From: Phoenix dactylifera
Taxonomy: Eukaryota; Streptophyta; Magnoliopsida; Arecales; Arecaceae
Assembly (NCBI RefSeq): GCF_009389715.1
Contig: NC_052397.1
Location: forward strand, 16,750,129-16,814,128
Direction: 5' to 3'
Length of the DNA stretch: 64,000 bases
The translations under genes and the position numbers were made by a program. The notes below the pieces were generated by a model. The model saw nothing but the letters and a program-made list of their open reading frames with translations, ran no database searches and was not told the origin of the DNA. This document shows positions 1-10,615 of this stretch, piece by piece. Each line of letters starts with the position of its first letter. The first letter of the stretch is position 1.

Positions 1-2140
1 CCGGGAGGTCTCCTATCCAGACTGGCTCGCCAACGTGGTCCTCGTGAAAAAATCCAACGGGAAGTGGCGCATGTGCGTCGACTACACCGACTTGAACAAA
101 GCCTGCCCAAAGGACAGCTTTCCACTTCCCAGCATCGACCAGCTTGTCGATTTCACCTCGGGGCACCAGTTGCTGACCTTCATGGACGCCTTCTCGAAAT
201 ATAATCAAATCCGAATGGCGCCAGAAGACGAGGATAAGACAGCCTTCATCACCGACAAGGGCCTCTATTGCTATAAAGTGATGTCGTTCGGGTTGAAGAA
301 TGCCGGAGCAACATATCAAAGGTCGGTCAGCAAAATCTTTAAAAACCAAAAAGGCCGAAACATGGAGGTCTATGTAGACGACATGCTGGTAAAAAGCCGA
401 ACAGCGGAGGACCATGTGGCTGACCTCAACGAGACATTCTCCACACTTAGGAAGTATCGGATGAAGCTCAACCCTATTAAGTGCGCCTTCGGAGTCACCT
501 CGGGCAAGTTCCTTGGGTTCGTGGTAACCCAACGGGGAATCGAAGCAAACCTTGAGAAGATCCGAGCGCTGCAGAAGATGGTGCCGCCAAAGACGGTTAA
601 GGAGGTACAGCGGCTCACCGGACGGGTCGCAGCTCTAGGAAGATTTGTCTCCAGGTTAGCCGAGAGGTGCCTCCCATTCTTCAAAATTCTCAAGCGACCG
701 AAAGACTTCTTATGGTCGGAGGAATGCCAGCAAGCTTTTGAAGAGCTTAGGCACCTTCTTGCTTATCTGCCACTACTCACCAAATCCCAGCAGGGTGAGC
801 TCCTCTATTTGTACCTGGCCGTCTCCCCGGTTGCGGTAAGCTCAGTTCTGGTCCGAGAAGAGAACAAGCTCCAAAGACCAGTGTACTATACTAGCCGAGT
901 CCTGAGGGATGCTGAGACGAGATATTCCAAACTAGAGAAAACAATCTTTGCTCTGGTCATCTCGGCTCGGAGGCTCCGGTCCTATTTTCAGGCCCACACT
1001 GTGGCCACACTGACCGACCAGCCTATGAAGCAAATTCTGCAACGGTCGGATCGCGCCGGGAGGATCGCGAAGTGGGCAGTCGAGCTCGGGTAGTTCGACC
1101 TTGAATATCGTCCGAGGCCAGCAATCAAAGCCTAGGCGCTCGCTAACTTCATTGTGGAGTGCACCTTGCCGGATGATTCTTTGCTCGCACCCACACCAGC
1201 GGAGGAGACCCCGAGGCAACCATGGACTTTATATGTGGACGGCTCCTCGACCTCGGGAGTAGCGGAGCAGGCCTCATTCTCATTAGCCCGGACGTGGTGG
1301 TCGCAGAGCAGGCTATACGCCTCGAGTTCCCTGCCTCGAACAATGTGGCAGCATACGAGGCGCTCATCGCTGGGCTCAAACTGGCGAAGGAGCCGAAAGT
1401 GGAGGAGCTAAAGGTTTTCAGTGACTCCCAGCTGGTCGTGAGCCAGATTTTGGAAGATTTTGAAGCTAAATAGCTATCGATGCAGAAGTATCTCCAAAAG
1501 GTACGGAACTTCATATCTACCCTGGGCTCCTTTAACATCCAACATATTTCCAAAACGGAGAACCTAAGGGCGGATCAGTTGTCGAAGCTAGCGACTTTCC
1601 GCACGAGCGAGCTCCCGAAGACGACGGTACTCGAATACTTCCAAATGCCCAGCACTGAAGAGCTCGAGCCAGCCCTTTACATCGAGGTCGAGCCGAGCTG
1701 GATGGATGAACTCATCAACTACCTACATGATGGAATCCTCCCTGACGATGAGCTCGAGGTTTGCCGAATCAGGCGTCAAGCCCCCCGGTACATACTATAT
1801 GAAAGCAAGCTCTACTGCAGGTCTTTCACCTCGCCCCTCCTTAGATGTCTTCTCCCATCAGAGGCGGATTATGCTACGCGAGAGGCTCATGAAGGGATCT
1901 GCGGGAACCATTTGGGAGGCCGGGCACTGGCCCACAAAATCCTACGCCAGGGATACTACTGGCCCACACTTCAAAAAGATGCAACGGACTTCGTCCGAAG
2001 GTGCGACCGGTGTCAGCGGAATGCCAACATCCAACGCCGACCTGGGCTCGGGTGGGACCCCACCGGCTTTGGCTGCCCTCTTTCTGAATCGGGTATAGAG
2101 AGTCGCGTTGCTGGTCACTATCTTTGGGACGTCTGAAAAG
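1..2140 (+). pseudogene. Tat-type Ty3/gypsy pol fragment (RT, RNase H, integrase zinc finger)
   Basis: This is the 3' half of a gypsy polyprotein that enters from the left edge. Reverse transcriptase is recognisable by FMDAFSKYNQI (about 180-212) and YVDDMLV (about 370-390). RNase H follows at about 1205-1470 with a YVDGSS start and an FSDSQLV motif. The HHCC integrase zinc finger lies at about 1885-2030 (HEGICGNH, RCDRCQRNAN). In-frame stops at 1091-1093, 1132-1134 and 1471-1473 break the frame. The integrase catalytic core is missing: after about 2043 the sequence runs straight into the region that holds an antisense ORF. It closely resembles the gypsy polyprotein at 46153-50989, so both belong to related Tat lineages. 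The element is dead and cannot supply its own proteins. Confidence 0.93.
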
Positions 2141-2204
2141 ACAAAAAAAGAAAAACCCTGATGTCAGAGAAGAGGAGACGAGAGAAGAGAAGAAGGTATA
2201 AAAC

Positions 2205-2895
2205 GAATGAGACAAAAAATGATGACCACCCTTACCCTGGGGGCACGCCGAGCTCGAGCCGACATTGACCAAAGCATCCTCGCTCATGAGTGCATTCAAA
2301 AGAATATTTTCCTCGACGCCGTTAAGAGCGTCGAGGAACCTCTGCTCGTTCTCGGAAATTCTGGAGAGCTTGTTGGCGGTCTTGAGCCGGGCCTGCCCCC
2401 ACCTGGGGTCGAACCCCCATGCAAGCTCAGAGGATAAAAAGAAAAACTTCTCCTTCCACCCATTAATGGATGTAGGAGCGTCTCGGAAGAGCGACCGACC
2501 GCCCCGAAGGGCAAGGTAAAGCCACTCTCCGTCTTTCGGATTGGACTTCAGCAAGAAGCACCGCCGGAAGACATTGACCGATGTCGGTATCCCGTGCAAA
2601 AGGCAAAGGGACAAAAAACCGACAATAGTCCTCCACGCGTTCGGAGCGAGCTGCGCTGGGATAAGTTGGATAGGTCGCCAGGAGCTCGTTCACAAACCCG
2701 TGTAGGGGGAACCGCAGGTCGGCCCAGAGTGTCTCCATGTACACTCCAATCCGACCTGGGGGAGGCCTCGTCACCCGATCCTCCGACCCCACGGGTTCAA
2801 GACGGAACCCGCACTGAGGGAAAAAACCACTCGTCGGCCATTTCTAACTCCTCCTTACTCAAAGTGGACCCGACTTCGTCCGGACCACGACCCAT
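2205..2895 (-). pseudogene. Antisense additional ORF (aORF) of the Tat gypsy element, frameshifted
   Basis: Between pol and the 3' LTR the minus strand encodes a protein-like region that starts near an ATG at 2895-2893. It continues in three frames towards 2205. Recognisable blocks are MADEWFF (about 2845), GRIGVYMETLWADLRFPLHGF (about 2755-2695, split here by no gap) and SNPKDGEWLYLALRGGRSLF with GWKEKFFFLSSELAWGF further on. This is the conserved plant retrotransposon domain known from antisense aORFs of some Tat elements, recalled from family knowledge rather than searched. At least two frameshifts (about 2830 and about 2620-2680) break it. Its function in such elements is unknown to me. 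The position, antisense between pol and LTR, matches the known layout. Confidence 0.65.
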
Positions 2896-3493
2896 CCCAG
2901 AAAGAAAAAGATAGAAGAAGAAAAGGGAAAAGAAGGCAAAAACCCTCAAAGCAAACGAGGGGGGAGGCACCTACTGAAACCTCCGCCGGAAATGTCGACG
3001 ATTTGAAGGAGAAAAACTGAGACGATCGCCTGGAAATGCCTTAGAATGCCGCCAGAAGAAACTGGAGAACAGAAGAACAAGGAGAGAAGGAGCAACAATA
3101 ATGGCGGCCAAATAGAAGCCCTCAGAGTTAGGTTGGAGGTTTATATAGACCCCTCCAATGGCCCGGATCGGCAAGACGGGATCCCGCCTCCCGTCCAGAT
3201 CGTGCCACATGCCGGCCCCGGGGACCGAAATGGCATATCCAATTCAGACCGACGCTTTGAATACCGAATCGAGGCGGCGTCCCATCGGATCATGGAGCCC
3301 CATCCCGAGCCCACGATGCGAGGTCGCTTCGAAAGGCGAAAAGGTGTCGTCCCGTCTTCTCTCATTAAGAATGCCTCAAAGCATGCGGAGCGCCGGAATA
3401 ATTCAAAACTTCCTAGCCCACAGCGATACGGTAAAGACAGCTACTTCCCGCGTCCGAGCTCGCAAATGGCTCGAACTCGGAAGTCGGGGGTAG
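2896..3493 (+). other. Remaining internal region and polypurine tract of the first gypsy element
   Basis: No coding sequence is recognisable. The last bases before the LTR (about 3478-3493, ggaagtcgggggtag) are purine-rich and sit where the plus-strand primer (polypurine tract) of an LTR retrotransposon belongs. Confidence 0.5.
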
Positions 3494-4258
3494 TGTTGGG
3501 GGAAAAATAAGTTGTCCCGAAATACATGGGCGCATGGCCATCACGTACCTGAGGGCGCCCAACCTTAAGACGAGCAGCCGGACCCGACGTCCGACCAGGC
3601 GCTCGACTCCGGGATGCCTCATCCAAGCACTCGACCTCGGCCTGATCTCCCTCGGGAGCCTAACTTCGGAAGCCCGACCTTACCGTCCACCTACTGCGGT
3701 CACATCCTTCGGCAATTCGACCAGGGGCCATGCCCTGCTACCACCATCAACAATTAATGTGCATGGCCTCTGCTGATCTCCGGTTCACTCAACAATTAAT
3801 ACCATCTACGGATCTCAAGCCCTTCACGGCAAACAGCTGACTCACTCGGCCACGTCCGATCAGCCACGATGACTCACTGGCTCCAGCCTGATCTCTTACG
3901 GCAACGCAATAATTCACCCGATCGTGCATTAATTCGGGCGACGTGCTCAATCATGGCGGTAACCCGCTCGCCCCGCTACATCACAGGTGCACCTGTATCC
4001 CTCTAAAAAAGGAAAACCCCTCCTCCTTAGAGGGGGTTGGACTCAAAAAACTTCGGAGAGGACTCTCTCTCTCCCTCCTTCTACACATTAGCCTCCTCTG
4101 ACTTAAGCATCGGAGGGCCGGCACCGGAAACCCCGGCCATCGGCTTTTTGCAGGCCTCTCGGAGGATGCCGCTCGCCGACGGACCGCCACCTCACATCTC
4201 ACGCCGGAGCTCCTCCTTCTCAGCCGACGGCTACCCCCGGGTCCAAATTCTAGCAACA
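3494..4258 (+). repeat. 3' LTR of the first Tat gypsy element
   Basis: The segment starts TGTTGGGGG directly after a purine tract and ends TAGCAACA, giving the TG...CA ends of an LTR of 765 bp. It follows the decayed pol in the right order. The matching 5' LTR would lie left of the window, so the target duplication cannot be checked. HIPP copy 1 upstream sequence begins about 60 bp after it. Confidence 0.75.
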
Positions 4259-4317
4259 CTATAGGATCATCAAACTATGTACTGTTTCACAGGTCACGTA
4301 GTACCATCAAGTCTTCG

Positions 4318-5560
4318 ATTCAATCCTTTCCAATAGTTTGGATAGAAACAGTCACTGAAAATTTTTACCCTTAGCGTGCTGGCAATTCCAGCCACCCAAT
4401 TACAAGCCTCTCAAATGCTCCAATTATTGCTGGTAGGTTCCAGGTCACAGTCTCCCCTCCCTCTTTTCCGTCGGTCATTCGCGTTATAAAGAAGGCTACC
4501 CCCAACCTGCCCTCCCCGCCAACTACACTCGAAACCTCACATCCAGAATTAGGATCTGGCTTCAATCTAGGAATGGAGCAAAAGGTTGCAAATTCTCCTC
4601 CCTTCAGAAGCACTTCTCTATGTAATTTTGAAAGGCTAGCTCATGATGATTTTAACTCATGTCTCTTGTGGATCTCATAATATCATGATCTTTTTCCTAA
4701 AGCTCACAGATATATATGTTAATGATAGCATGAAGCTTTGGTGTTCCCTATCATATTTTTATCAGAATAAAACTTAGAGGCGGATTGTTTCATCACTCTT
4801 GCATCCTTCCTTTCTTTCTTTCTTGTTTTGATTAACCTGGCTATGTTTAACTTTGATATAAGTTATTGAGCCTCTCTTTATTAGCTTAAGATCACAATTA
4901 TTGTTAAATTATTTCTAAATATGTCAGTTGAGGAGGAAAGTTTCGACCTTTCCTTTTCTTTCTTTTTTTCGTTCCTTCTTTTTTTTCTTCTTATTCTTTT
5001 AATACTCATATTAGCACAACGACATCATCATTTGTATTGCATATTTGTTTTCACATATTCCCAAGCTGAGGTCCTTCATTTTATTTTCACTTTTACTAAA
5101 TAAATCCTATCACAGGTATGGTACTGTCCACCACCGTGCAAACGACCATGTCCACCACCGTGTCGACCACCGTGTCGACCACAAATTTGTCAGGTTTGGT
5201 GCTGGGTGCTCTGCTCTAGGGGGTGCCAAGGAACGTCTTGGTGTGGCACTTGTGGAAGGAACTGCGGATGTGTGTCTGGTAATCCACGAATGACCGATGG
5301 TGGAACCTAACACGGAGGATGCTAGTTGATTCTTAAGGAGGATCCATCAACGTCATGTACCGTCGTGTGATCTTGTGTATGCGTGTTTTTCCTTTGCCAA
5401 AAAATAATAACAATAATAAGGGTGAAGGATGTTAGATTTATATATGGGAGAATAATGTGGAAATAAATTGTTATTTCAGTGCAATATTTTCTTTTGGATT
5501 ATTGTGTGAAAGAAATATTTTATGTTTTATAATGTGAAGTTTTTTTCTTAGTATTTAATC
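4318..5560 (+). pseudogene. HIPP copy 1: HMA protein pseudogene with internal deletion
   Basis: This relic aligns with the intact paralogue at 13680-16020. It keeps the upstream region, a TATA box (4485-4490), the tiny first exon (4573-4584, reading MEQK instead of MAEK) and much of intron 1 up to the acceptor at about 5115. Exon 2, intron 2 and the HMA half of exon 3 are then missing. The sequence jumps directly from the intron-1 acceptor to the Cys/Pro repeat (5116 onward: CPPPCKRPCPPPCRPPC). The tail has a stop where paralogues read GGTSYGG, and a second stop follows. The last coding bases would give a CTVV CaaX end at 5359-5370. An AATAAA lies at 5462-5467. A single deletion joined at an acceptor site explains most of the loss. 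It cannot make a metal-binding protein. Confidence 0.85.
4485..4490 (+). promoter_or_regulatory. TATA box of HIPP copy 1
   Basis: TATAAA sits 88 bp upstream of the relic start codon, in the same place as in the intact paralogues. Confidence 0.6.
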
Positions 5561-5574
5561 CTCTTGTCTTCTAA

Positions 5575-6780
5575 GAGAGAGGTACCAGCAAATCCTCTGC
5601 CCCGGTTGGGTTCAAAGCTGGGTCTTGATTGCATCTTTCGCACGAAAAATGTATTCATCTTCCTTCACACGAATTCACCATTAGATCACCCAATGCACAG
5701 ATCTCAAAGCACTCCAAACTCCATTATTCATTCATATGCATAGATGTGTAAGCGACCAATGGATAATTCAAAGAAAGATACAACTCTGATCCTTTGAGAC
5801 TTCAAGTATTAAGCTTGGTCTGTTCTGGACTCAAGTACCGACAGAGTGGATAGGTGGTGGGGTGTCTTTGATCCCATTTATTTTCCTTTTTGAATAAAAT
5901 AATCGCATGTGGTTTATCTGTCAGCTCCTACGTACTTGATCTCTCAAGATTGTTTGTTAGAAAGTTTTTCTATCCACATTGGACTATTAGTTAACTTGAG
6001 GTCAGAAAACTGTCAACCAAAGAGTCCATAAACAATCAGCCAAATCCTCTTCACAAGAGATTGCCATTATGGTCTTTTAACAGATCTATTCTTGACAATA
6101 TTTTCTATAACACAACTGCATCTACTCCTTAATAAGTTTGTAGCTAAGCAGCAAATCCACTTGTCTTCTGAGTGAGAGGTTGGGTTCAAAGCTGGGCCGC
6201 GATTGTATCTTTTGCACCAAAGGAGTATTCATCTTCTTTCTTGGATCATCCAATGCGCAAATCTAAAAAAAATAACAATTAATTAAAGAATAATTATTTT
6301 AAAAATAAAATGATTAAAAAATTTAAAGAATTATTGATTAAAAATCCCATTTAAGGACATAAAAGTGATTAAAAAATATTTTTTGATTTGAATGATATCA
6401 TGTCAGTAAATATCTTGGATTTTACCGATTTATCTTGATCAAGAAAATAGGCCAAGCCTTTTGCGTATATTGTATCCAAAGTTGTCATACAACTCGAGAT
6501 CTCGATCGAGATAAAAAATCTTGGTTCCGTTTGATATTGATCCAGAATGATCATCAGACTTGATATAGATCAATTTGGATATTGCAAAAAAGATTGGACA
6601 TGGTTGAGGAGCAAGTCATCGCATCGGAGAGCTACATCGCGTACTAAACTTCCGAAGGCTATAAATTAGCCGTACGACACTAGATTAAGATGATTTTTTT
6701 TTTAAATCAGACAGCTTTTCAAGCTCTATAAGATGGAGCCACCTCTTTAAGGGTGCAGTGCAGTGAGCTAATAGTAACAA
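5575..6780 (+). repeat. Non-coding repeat downstream of HIPP copy 1
   Basis: This DNA matches the downstream flank of HIPP copy 2 (about 16240-18010) and, in part, of copies 4 and 5. Landmarks are repeated blocks with GTTGGGTTCAAAGCTGGG, TTCATCTTCCTTCACACGAA and TTAACTTGAGGTCA. The blocks recur within the segment (about 5600 and 6170), so it is a degenerate array of roughly 0.55-kb units. No coding frame is supported. Confidence 0.7.
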
Positions 6781-7289
6781 ATTTCATCGTTTAAATTCTA
6801 AAATGGACCAATCTAATAATAAGTTTTCCTTTTATGAGAGATTTTGACCGGATGTAACATTCCATATGGAAAAAAATTGGTGGAACAACTAGAGACAAAG
6901 TCAATGTAGGAGTCAAGATTTACCTCATTTTGGATTTTAACTTTTTAATACTTATTTTCACTGGTCATGTCGACGAGATCCAGTAGATTTTGAACTTTGT
7001 TGGAATGAGTTGAATCTGCCAATTCCATTCAAACTGGGTTACGTCAGGTTCATTCTTGGGTTGTCATTAAATTTTTTGATTCCTTATGATTTATTCTGTG
7101 TTTTGTGTTGTAGATTAATAAGATTGAAGTTAAGAGTGGTTTACCTAGGGCATCCAAAGAACAGGAACCAAGACCAATGCCTGCCTCTCGCTACTCCTCC
7201 GCTAGTAAATGCTTTGCACCACTTTTAAGTAACCAGTGCCAAATCAGGAGCCTTCACACAAATCCTTATGAAGAACAAGACACTAGCAG
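6781..7289. other. Gene-free stretch with a diverged duplicate at 11450-11610
   Basis: No gene seen. The part at about 7000-7140 resembles 11450-11600 (shared AGTTGA, GTCAGGTTCATTC, TCATTAA and TGTAGAT blocks), which suggests an old local duplication. Confidence 0.4.
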
Positions 7290-8290
7290 CACTACAGGAA
7301 AACTCATCTTTTTGGGCGCTTTTTACAACCTTTACCGATGCTAATAAGCGTCGGCTAAACTTCCGGCGATGCTTATCAAAATGTCGCAGAAGCGTCGGCG
7401 ATACCAGAGTTGCAAAAGTTTTTGTCGACGCTTCGTGAAAGCGTCGGCAAATATTATAAAGCATCGGCGAATACCAAATGGATGCGAACCTCAGGGTTTT
7501 CGCCGACGTTTTAAAGCATCGGCAAATCATAACCAAACTTTCACCAATGCTTTAAAGCATCGGCAAATCCCGTTTTTTCCGACACTAAATAAAAGTGTCG
7601 GCATACTAACTTTCGCCGACGCTTTAAAGCGTCGGCATAGGCGTGCCGGGCATGTGCCGAGCATACCCCTAACTTTCACCGACGCTTTAAAGCGTCGGCA
7701 AATCCATTTTTACCGACGCTTAAAAGCGTCGGAATTTGTATGTTTTTAAAAAAAATAAAAATACAGGTGCATATCATAAAACACACATTATAACAATATG
7801 AACCTGTATTACATTACATTGACACAAACATTCAGATCATTCGAAATATTTATATTGTCATATCTGATTAAATTTATATAATAAGTTTAGAATTACAATG
7901 TACTTTGAAAAATAAGAAACATATATATATATATATATATAAAACTCCATAAAAAATAGTCTAGAAGGTATCAGGGATGGGATTCAGCTCCATCATCATC
8001 ATCTCTACGAACATTTGAAGTATCAGGAATCTACAAAAAAAAAAAAGAGAAATCTTAGAAGTTAGGAATAATGTGATACATTAACTCATACATCATAATT
8101 GATAATATGTAAAGTATTCAAATATATATAGTTATTTATTTAAGAACGGAGAAATCGCTGTAACAAATATGAAATATTCGCAAGCTGAGACTGCAAATTT
8201 TTTTGATTCTGCTTCAGCACTTCAATAGTTGCTTGAAGATGACGAACTTCTGCAGTGTCACTACCTTCTCTGGCATTTCTTGTATACATG
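7290..8290 (-). mobile_element. CACTA (En/Spm) transposon end with transposase C-terminal remnant
   Basis: The terminal motif CACTACAGGAAAA starts at 7290. It is followed to about 7740 by a dense array of direct and inverted subterminal motifs based on CGACGCTTTAAAGCGTCGG, the usual architecture for CACTA transposase binding. Inside, on the minus strand, 8290-8145 reads a coiled, Gln-rich segment (EVRHLQATIEVLKQNQKN, LQSQLANISYLLQRFL) typical of the C-terminus of plant CACTA transposases. After an apparent intron a last exon at about 8035-7977 reads IPDTSNVRRDDDDGAE. The opposite terminal repeat was not found, so the element is truncated on its 5' side near 8290-8300. Confidence 0.75.
7921..7941. 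repeat. (AT)n microsatellite
   Basis: About ten uninterrupted AT dinucleotides inside the CACTA remnant. Confidence 0.9.
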
Positions 8291-8299
8291 CCCACTACA

Positions 8300-8785
8300 A
8301 ATTTTGGTGCTGGATCGAAAATCGCAAGAGCTATTATCTTCGAGTAACCTCAAGGTTTTCAGATCTTGGTTGGAATGAGTTGGTGATCATTTTGATTATT
8401 GTAGGTTGTCCAAACCTATCAACTTTGGGCCTGCATCAGGAGAGAGGAGATCAAGATGATTCGATCAGTACACGTCATATTCCACTTCCACCTATTTTAT
8501 GATGAAATTGATTCAAACCTCACTTGACCATCTTTCTAGATATGACTTACAGAGGCCATTACCTTATCTCCACCGGTGCGCAAAGCAGCGAGAGATTGCA
8601 TCAGTGGTGGTTCTCATGATTTCCCCCATAAGGATGGCACAACAAAAGGGTGATCTAGCATAAGCCAGAGTGTGGGACAGTTAGGAAATGATAATGTAAC
8701 CAATGTCACACTAGGTCAAGACTGCCAACCACAATGTGTAGAAAAAAAAACAAGCTACACACAAAAGACTCCAAAGATGAATAAG
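8300..8785. other. Gene-free stretch with a HIPP-upstream relic
   Basis: No gene seen. About 8535-8650 resembles 24560-24660, upstream of HIPP copy 4 (ATATGA, GAGGCC, CATCA-TGGTGGTTCT-ATGATTTCCC in order). It may be a fragment of an older duplication. Confidence 0.35.
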
Positions 8786-8905
8786 AGTGAACAATTAATT
8801 GAAGAATAAACAACTTGTAGTTGTGTTCCCAATGATAACTGATAGAAAAGTATTTTATCGACTTTATGGAGACTTTTAATGCATGCCTTCACATTAATTA
8901 CATGT
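8786..8905 (+). repeat. Direct repeat flanking a copia relic, left copy
   Basis: About 115 bp (CAACTTGT-GTTGTGT, GAAAGTATTTTAT, TTATGGAGACTT, ACATTAATTACAT) recurs at about 9370-9475 on the other side of the copia integrase fragment. Confidence 0.65.
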
Positions 8906-8909
8906 AATC

Positions 8910-9365
8910 AAGCACAGCTCAATTCTCTCTTATCTGTTCGCAGCCGTTTGATTTTCATCCCAAGTTCGCCTTTTACAGTCTCTTTGAACTCCAAAATCTG
9001 GCGAAAACTTATGACTTATGGTTTACAAAATAAACCCATGCAAATTTTGTAAAATCATCAACAAAAATTAACATGCAATGAAATCCAAAATAAGATAAAA
9101 TTCTAGTTAGTCCCATTACGTACACATTTTAATGGAGCCTTCCATGTTAAGAGAGATATGTCAAATGGAAGACGATGTGCCTTTACATATTGACAACCTC
9201 CACAAATTTCTCCATTATCAAAATTTGTTAATTTTGGAAGTCCTTTTACCAAGTTCTTTTGCACCATAACTCTTAACTTATTCATGTTACGATGCTCGAG
9301 TCTATTATGCCATACGAATGCATTATCATTGCTACTCAACTTCTAGCAACTCAATACAAAGACAG
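8910..9365 (-). pseudogene. Ty1/copia integrase fragment
   Basis: The minus strand at 9339-9103 encodes the pre-integrase HHCC zinc finger: WHNRLEHRNMNKL with a C-x2-C (ICGGCQYVKAHRLPF). After a break it continues into the catalytic core, with VDDFTKFAWVYF near 9045 and KIKRLRTDK near 8945. A stop replaces a Glu codon near 9015 and frames shift several times. LTRs, gag and RT are absent, so this is an isolated relic. It is flanked by direct repeats of about 115 bp. Confidence 0.8.
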
Positions 9366-9369
9366 AAAA

Positions 9370-9475
9370 CAATCAACTTGTCGTTGTGTATCCAAATACA
9401 GCGGATAGGAAAGTATTTTATAGACATTATGGAGACTTCTAGTACATGCATTTACATTAATTACATATATTAAGA
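9370..9475 (+). repeat. Direct repeat flanking a copia relic, right copy
   Basis: Partner of 8786-8905, with the same order of blocks. Confidence 0.65.
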
Positions 9476-9479
9476 GTGC

Positions 9480-10040
9480 ATAGAAAAATGAATAGACATT
9501 GGATAAGCACACAAATATATTAATAATCCTTGTAGGAATCTATACTAATATCTATCTAGACTATTCCAAAAAATCAATTGCACTAATTCGACCATCGTGA
9601 TCTGCTGGACGCTATGGAAAGAGAGGAATTCTGGGCCTTATTAGTTCGAAGCATACTCTATTGCTAAGGTGTTCCAACGTACCATGATGCTGCTGAAACA
9701 ATGGACATCCTGCTATGAAGGCAAATGGGAAAATGCATATCCTCAAGCTTTTAGTGGAGTTGTCGAATCAAAGTCCCAATGAACCGTTGGTCTGGATCCT
9801 GAGTCATGGTAGACAACAACTACGTCCCTCTTCATGGACCACGTCGTAGTCGCATCGCTTTTTGGAATTGGGTACAGGATGTTGAAAATTCTCCCGTTTT
9901 CATCACCAAAAAAAAAAAAACAAAGAGAAAGGTTCCACAAAGGGAGTGGTCCTCTTGAGCTGGCTGCTAGTGATGTATGGGCTTACAGCAGAAGTGGAGT
10001 GTCGGCCAAGTGAGGAAACAACCTGGTACATAAATTATAT
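9480..10040 (+). repeat. Tandem duplication of unrecognised sequence, first copy
   Basis: This stretch of about 560 bp is repeated at 10055-10615. Shared blocks include GTGATCTGCTG, TATGGAAAGAGAGGAAT, CATGATGCTGCTGAAACAATGG, GAAGGCAAATGGGAAAATGC and AAAGGGAGTGGTCCTCTTGAG. Neither copy has a convincing open frame throughout. Confidence 0.8.
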
Positions 10041-10054
10041 TTTATTAAGATCGC

Positions 10055-10615
10055 AGGGAAAAATGAGTAGCCATTGTAGAAAGAAGCAAAGATGGATAAA
10101 TAAACGAATGTATATATTAATGATCCTTGCATGAATTTAGATTAATATATATCTAAACCATTCCAAAAATTCAACTGCACTAATTTTAACACCGTGATCT
10201 GCTGCCCGCCATGGAAAGAGAGGAATGCTTGGCTTTTTCAGTTGGAAGCTAGCATACTCGTTTGCTAAGGTGTTTCAACCTAGCATGATGCTGCTGAAAC
10301 AATGGACCTCCTGTTATGAAGGCAAATGGGAAAATGCAAATTCTCAAGCTTTTACCGGAGTAATCGAATCCAAGTCCCACACGAACGGGTCTGGGTCCAA
10401 ATACAACTACGTTCCCTCTTCATGGACCACATGTGGTAGTCGCATCGCTTTATGGAATTGGGTACAGGATGTTGAAAATTCTCCTGTTTTCATCACCCAG
10501 AAAAAAGAGAGAGAGCGAGAGGTTTCATAAAGGGAGTGGTCCTCTTGAGCTGGTTGCTAGTGATGTAGGGGCTTGCAGCAGAAGTGGAGTGCCAGCCAAG
10601 TGAGCCACCAACCTC
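10055..10615 (+). repeat. Tandem duplication of unrecognised sequence, second copy
   Basis: Second copy of 9480-10040. It carries an open frame at 10225-10530 (101 codons, no recognised domain) that the first copy does not keep, so I do not call it a gene. Confidence 0.8.
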
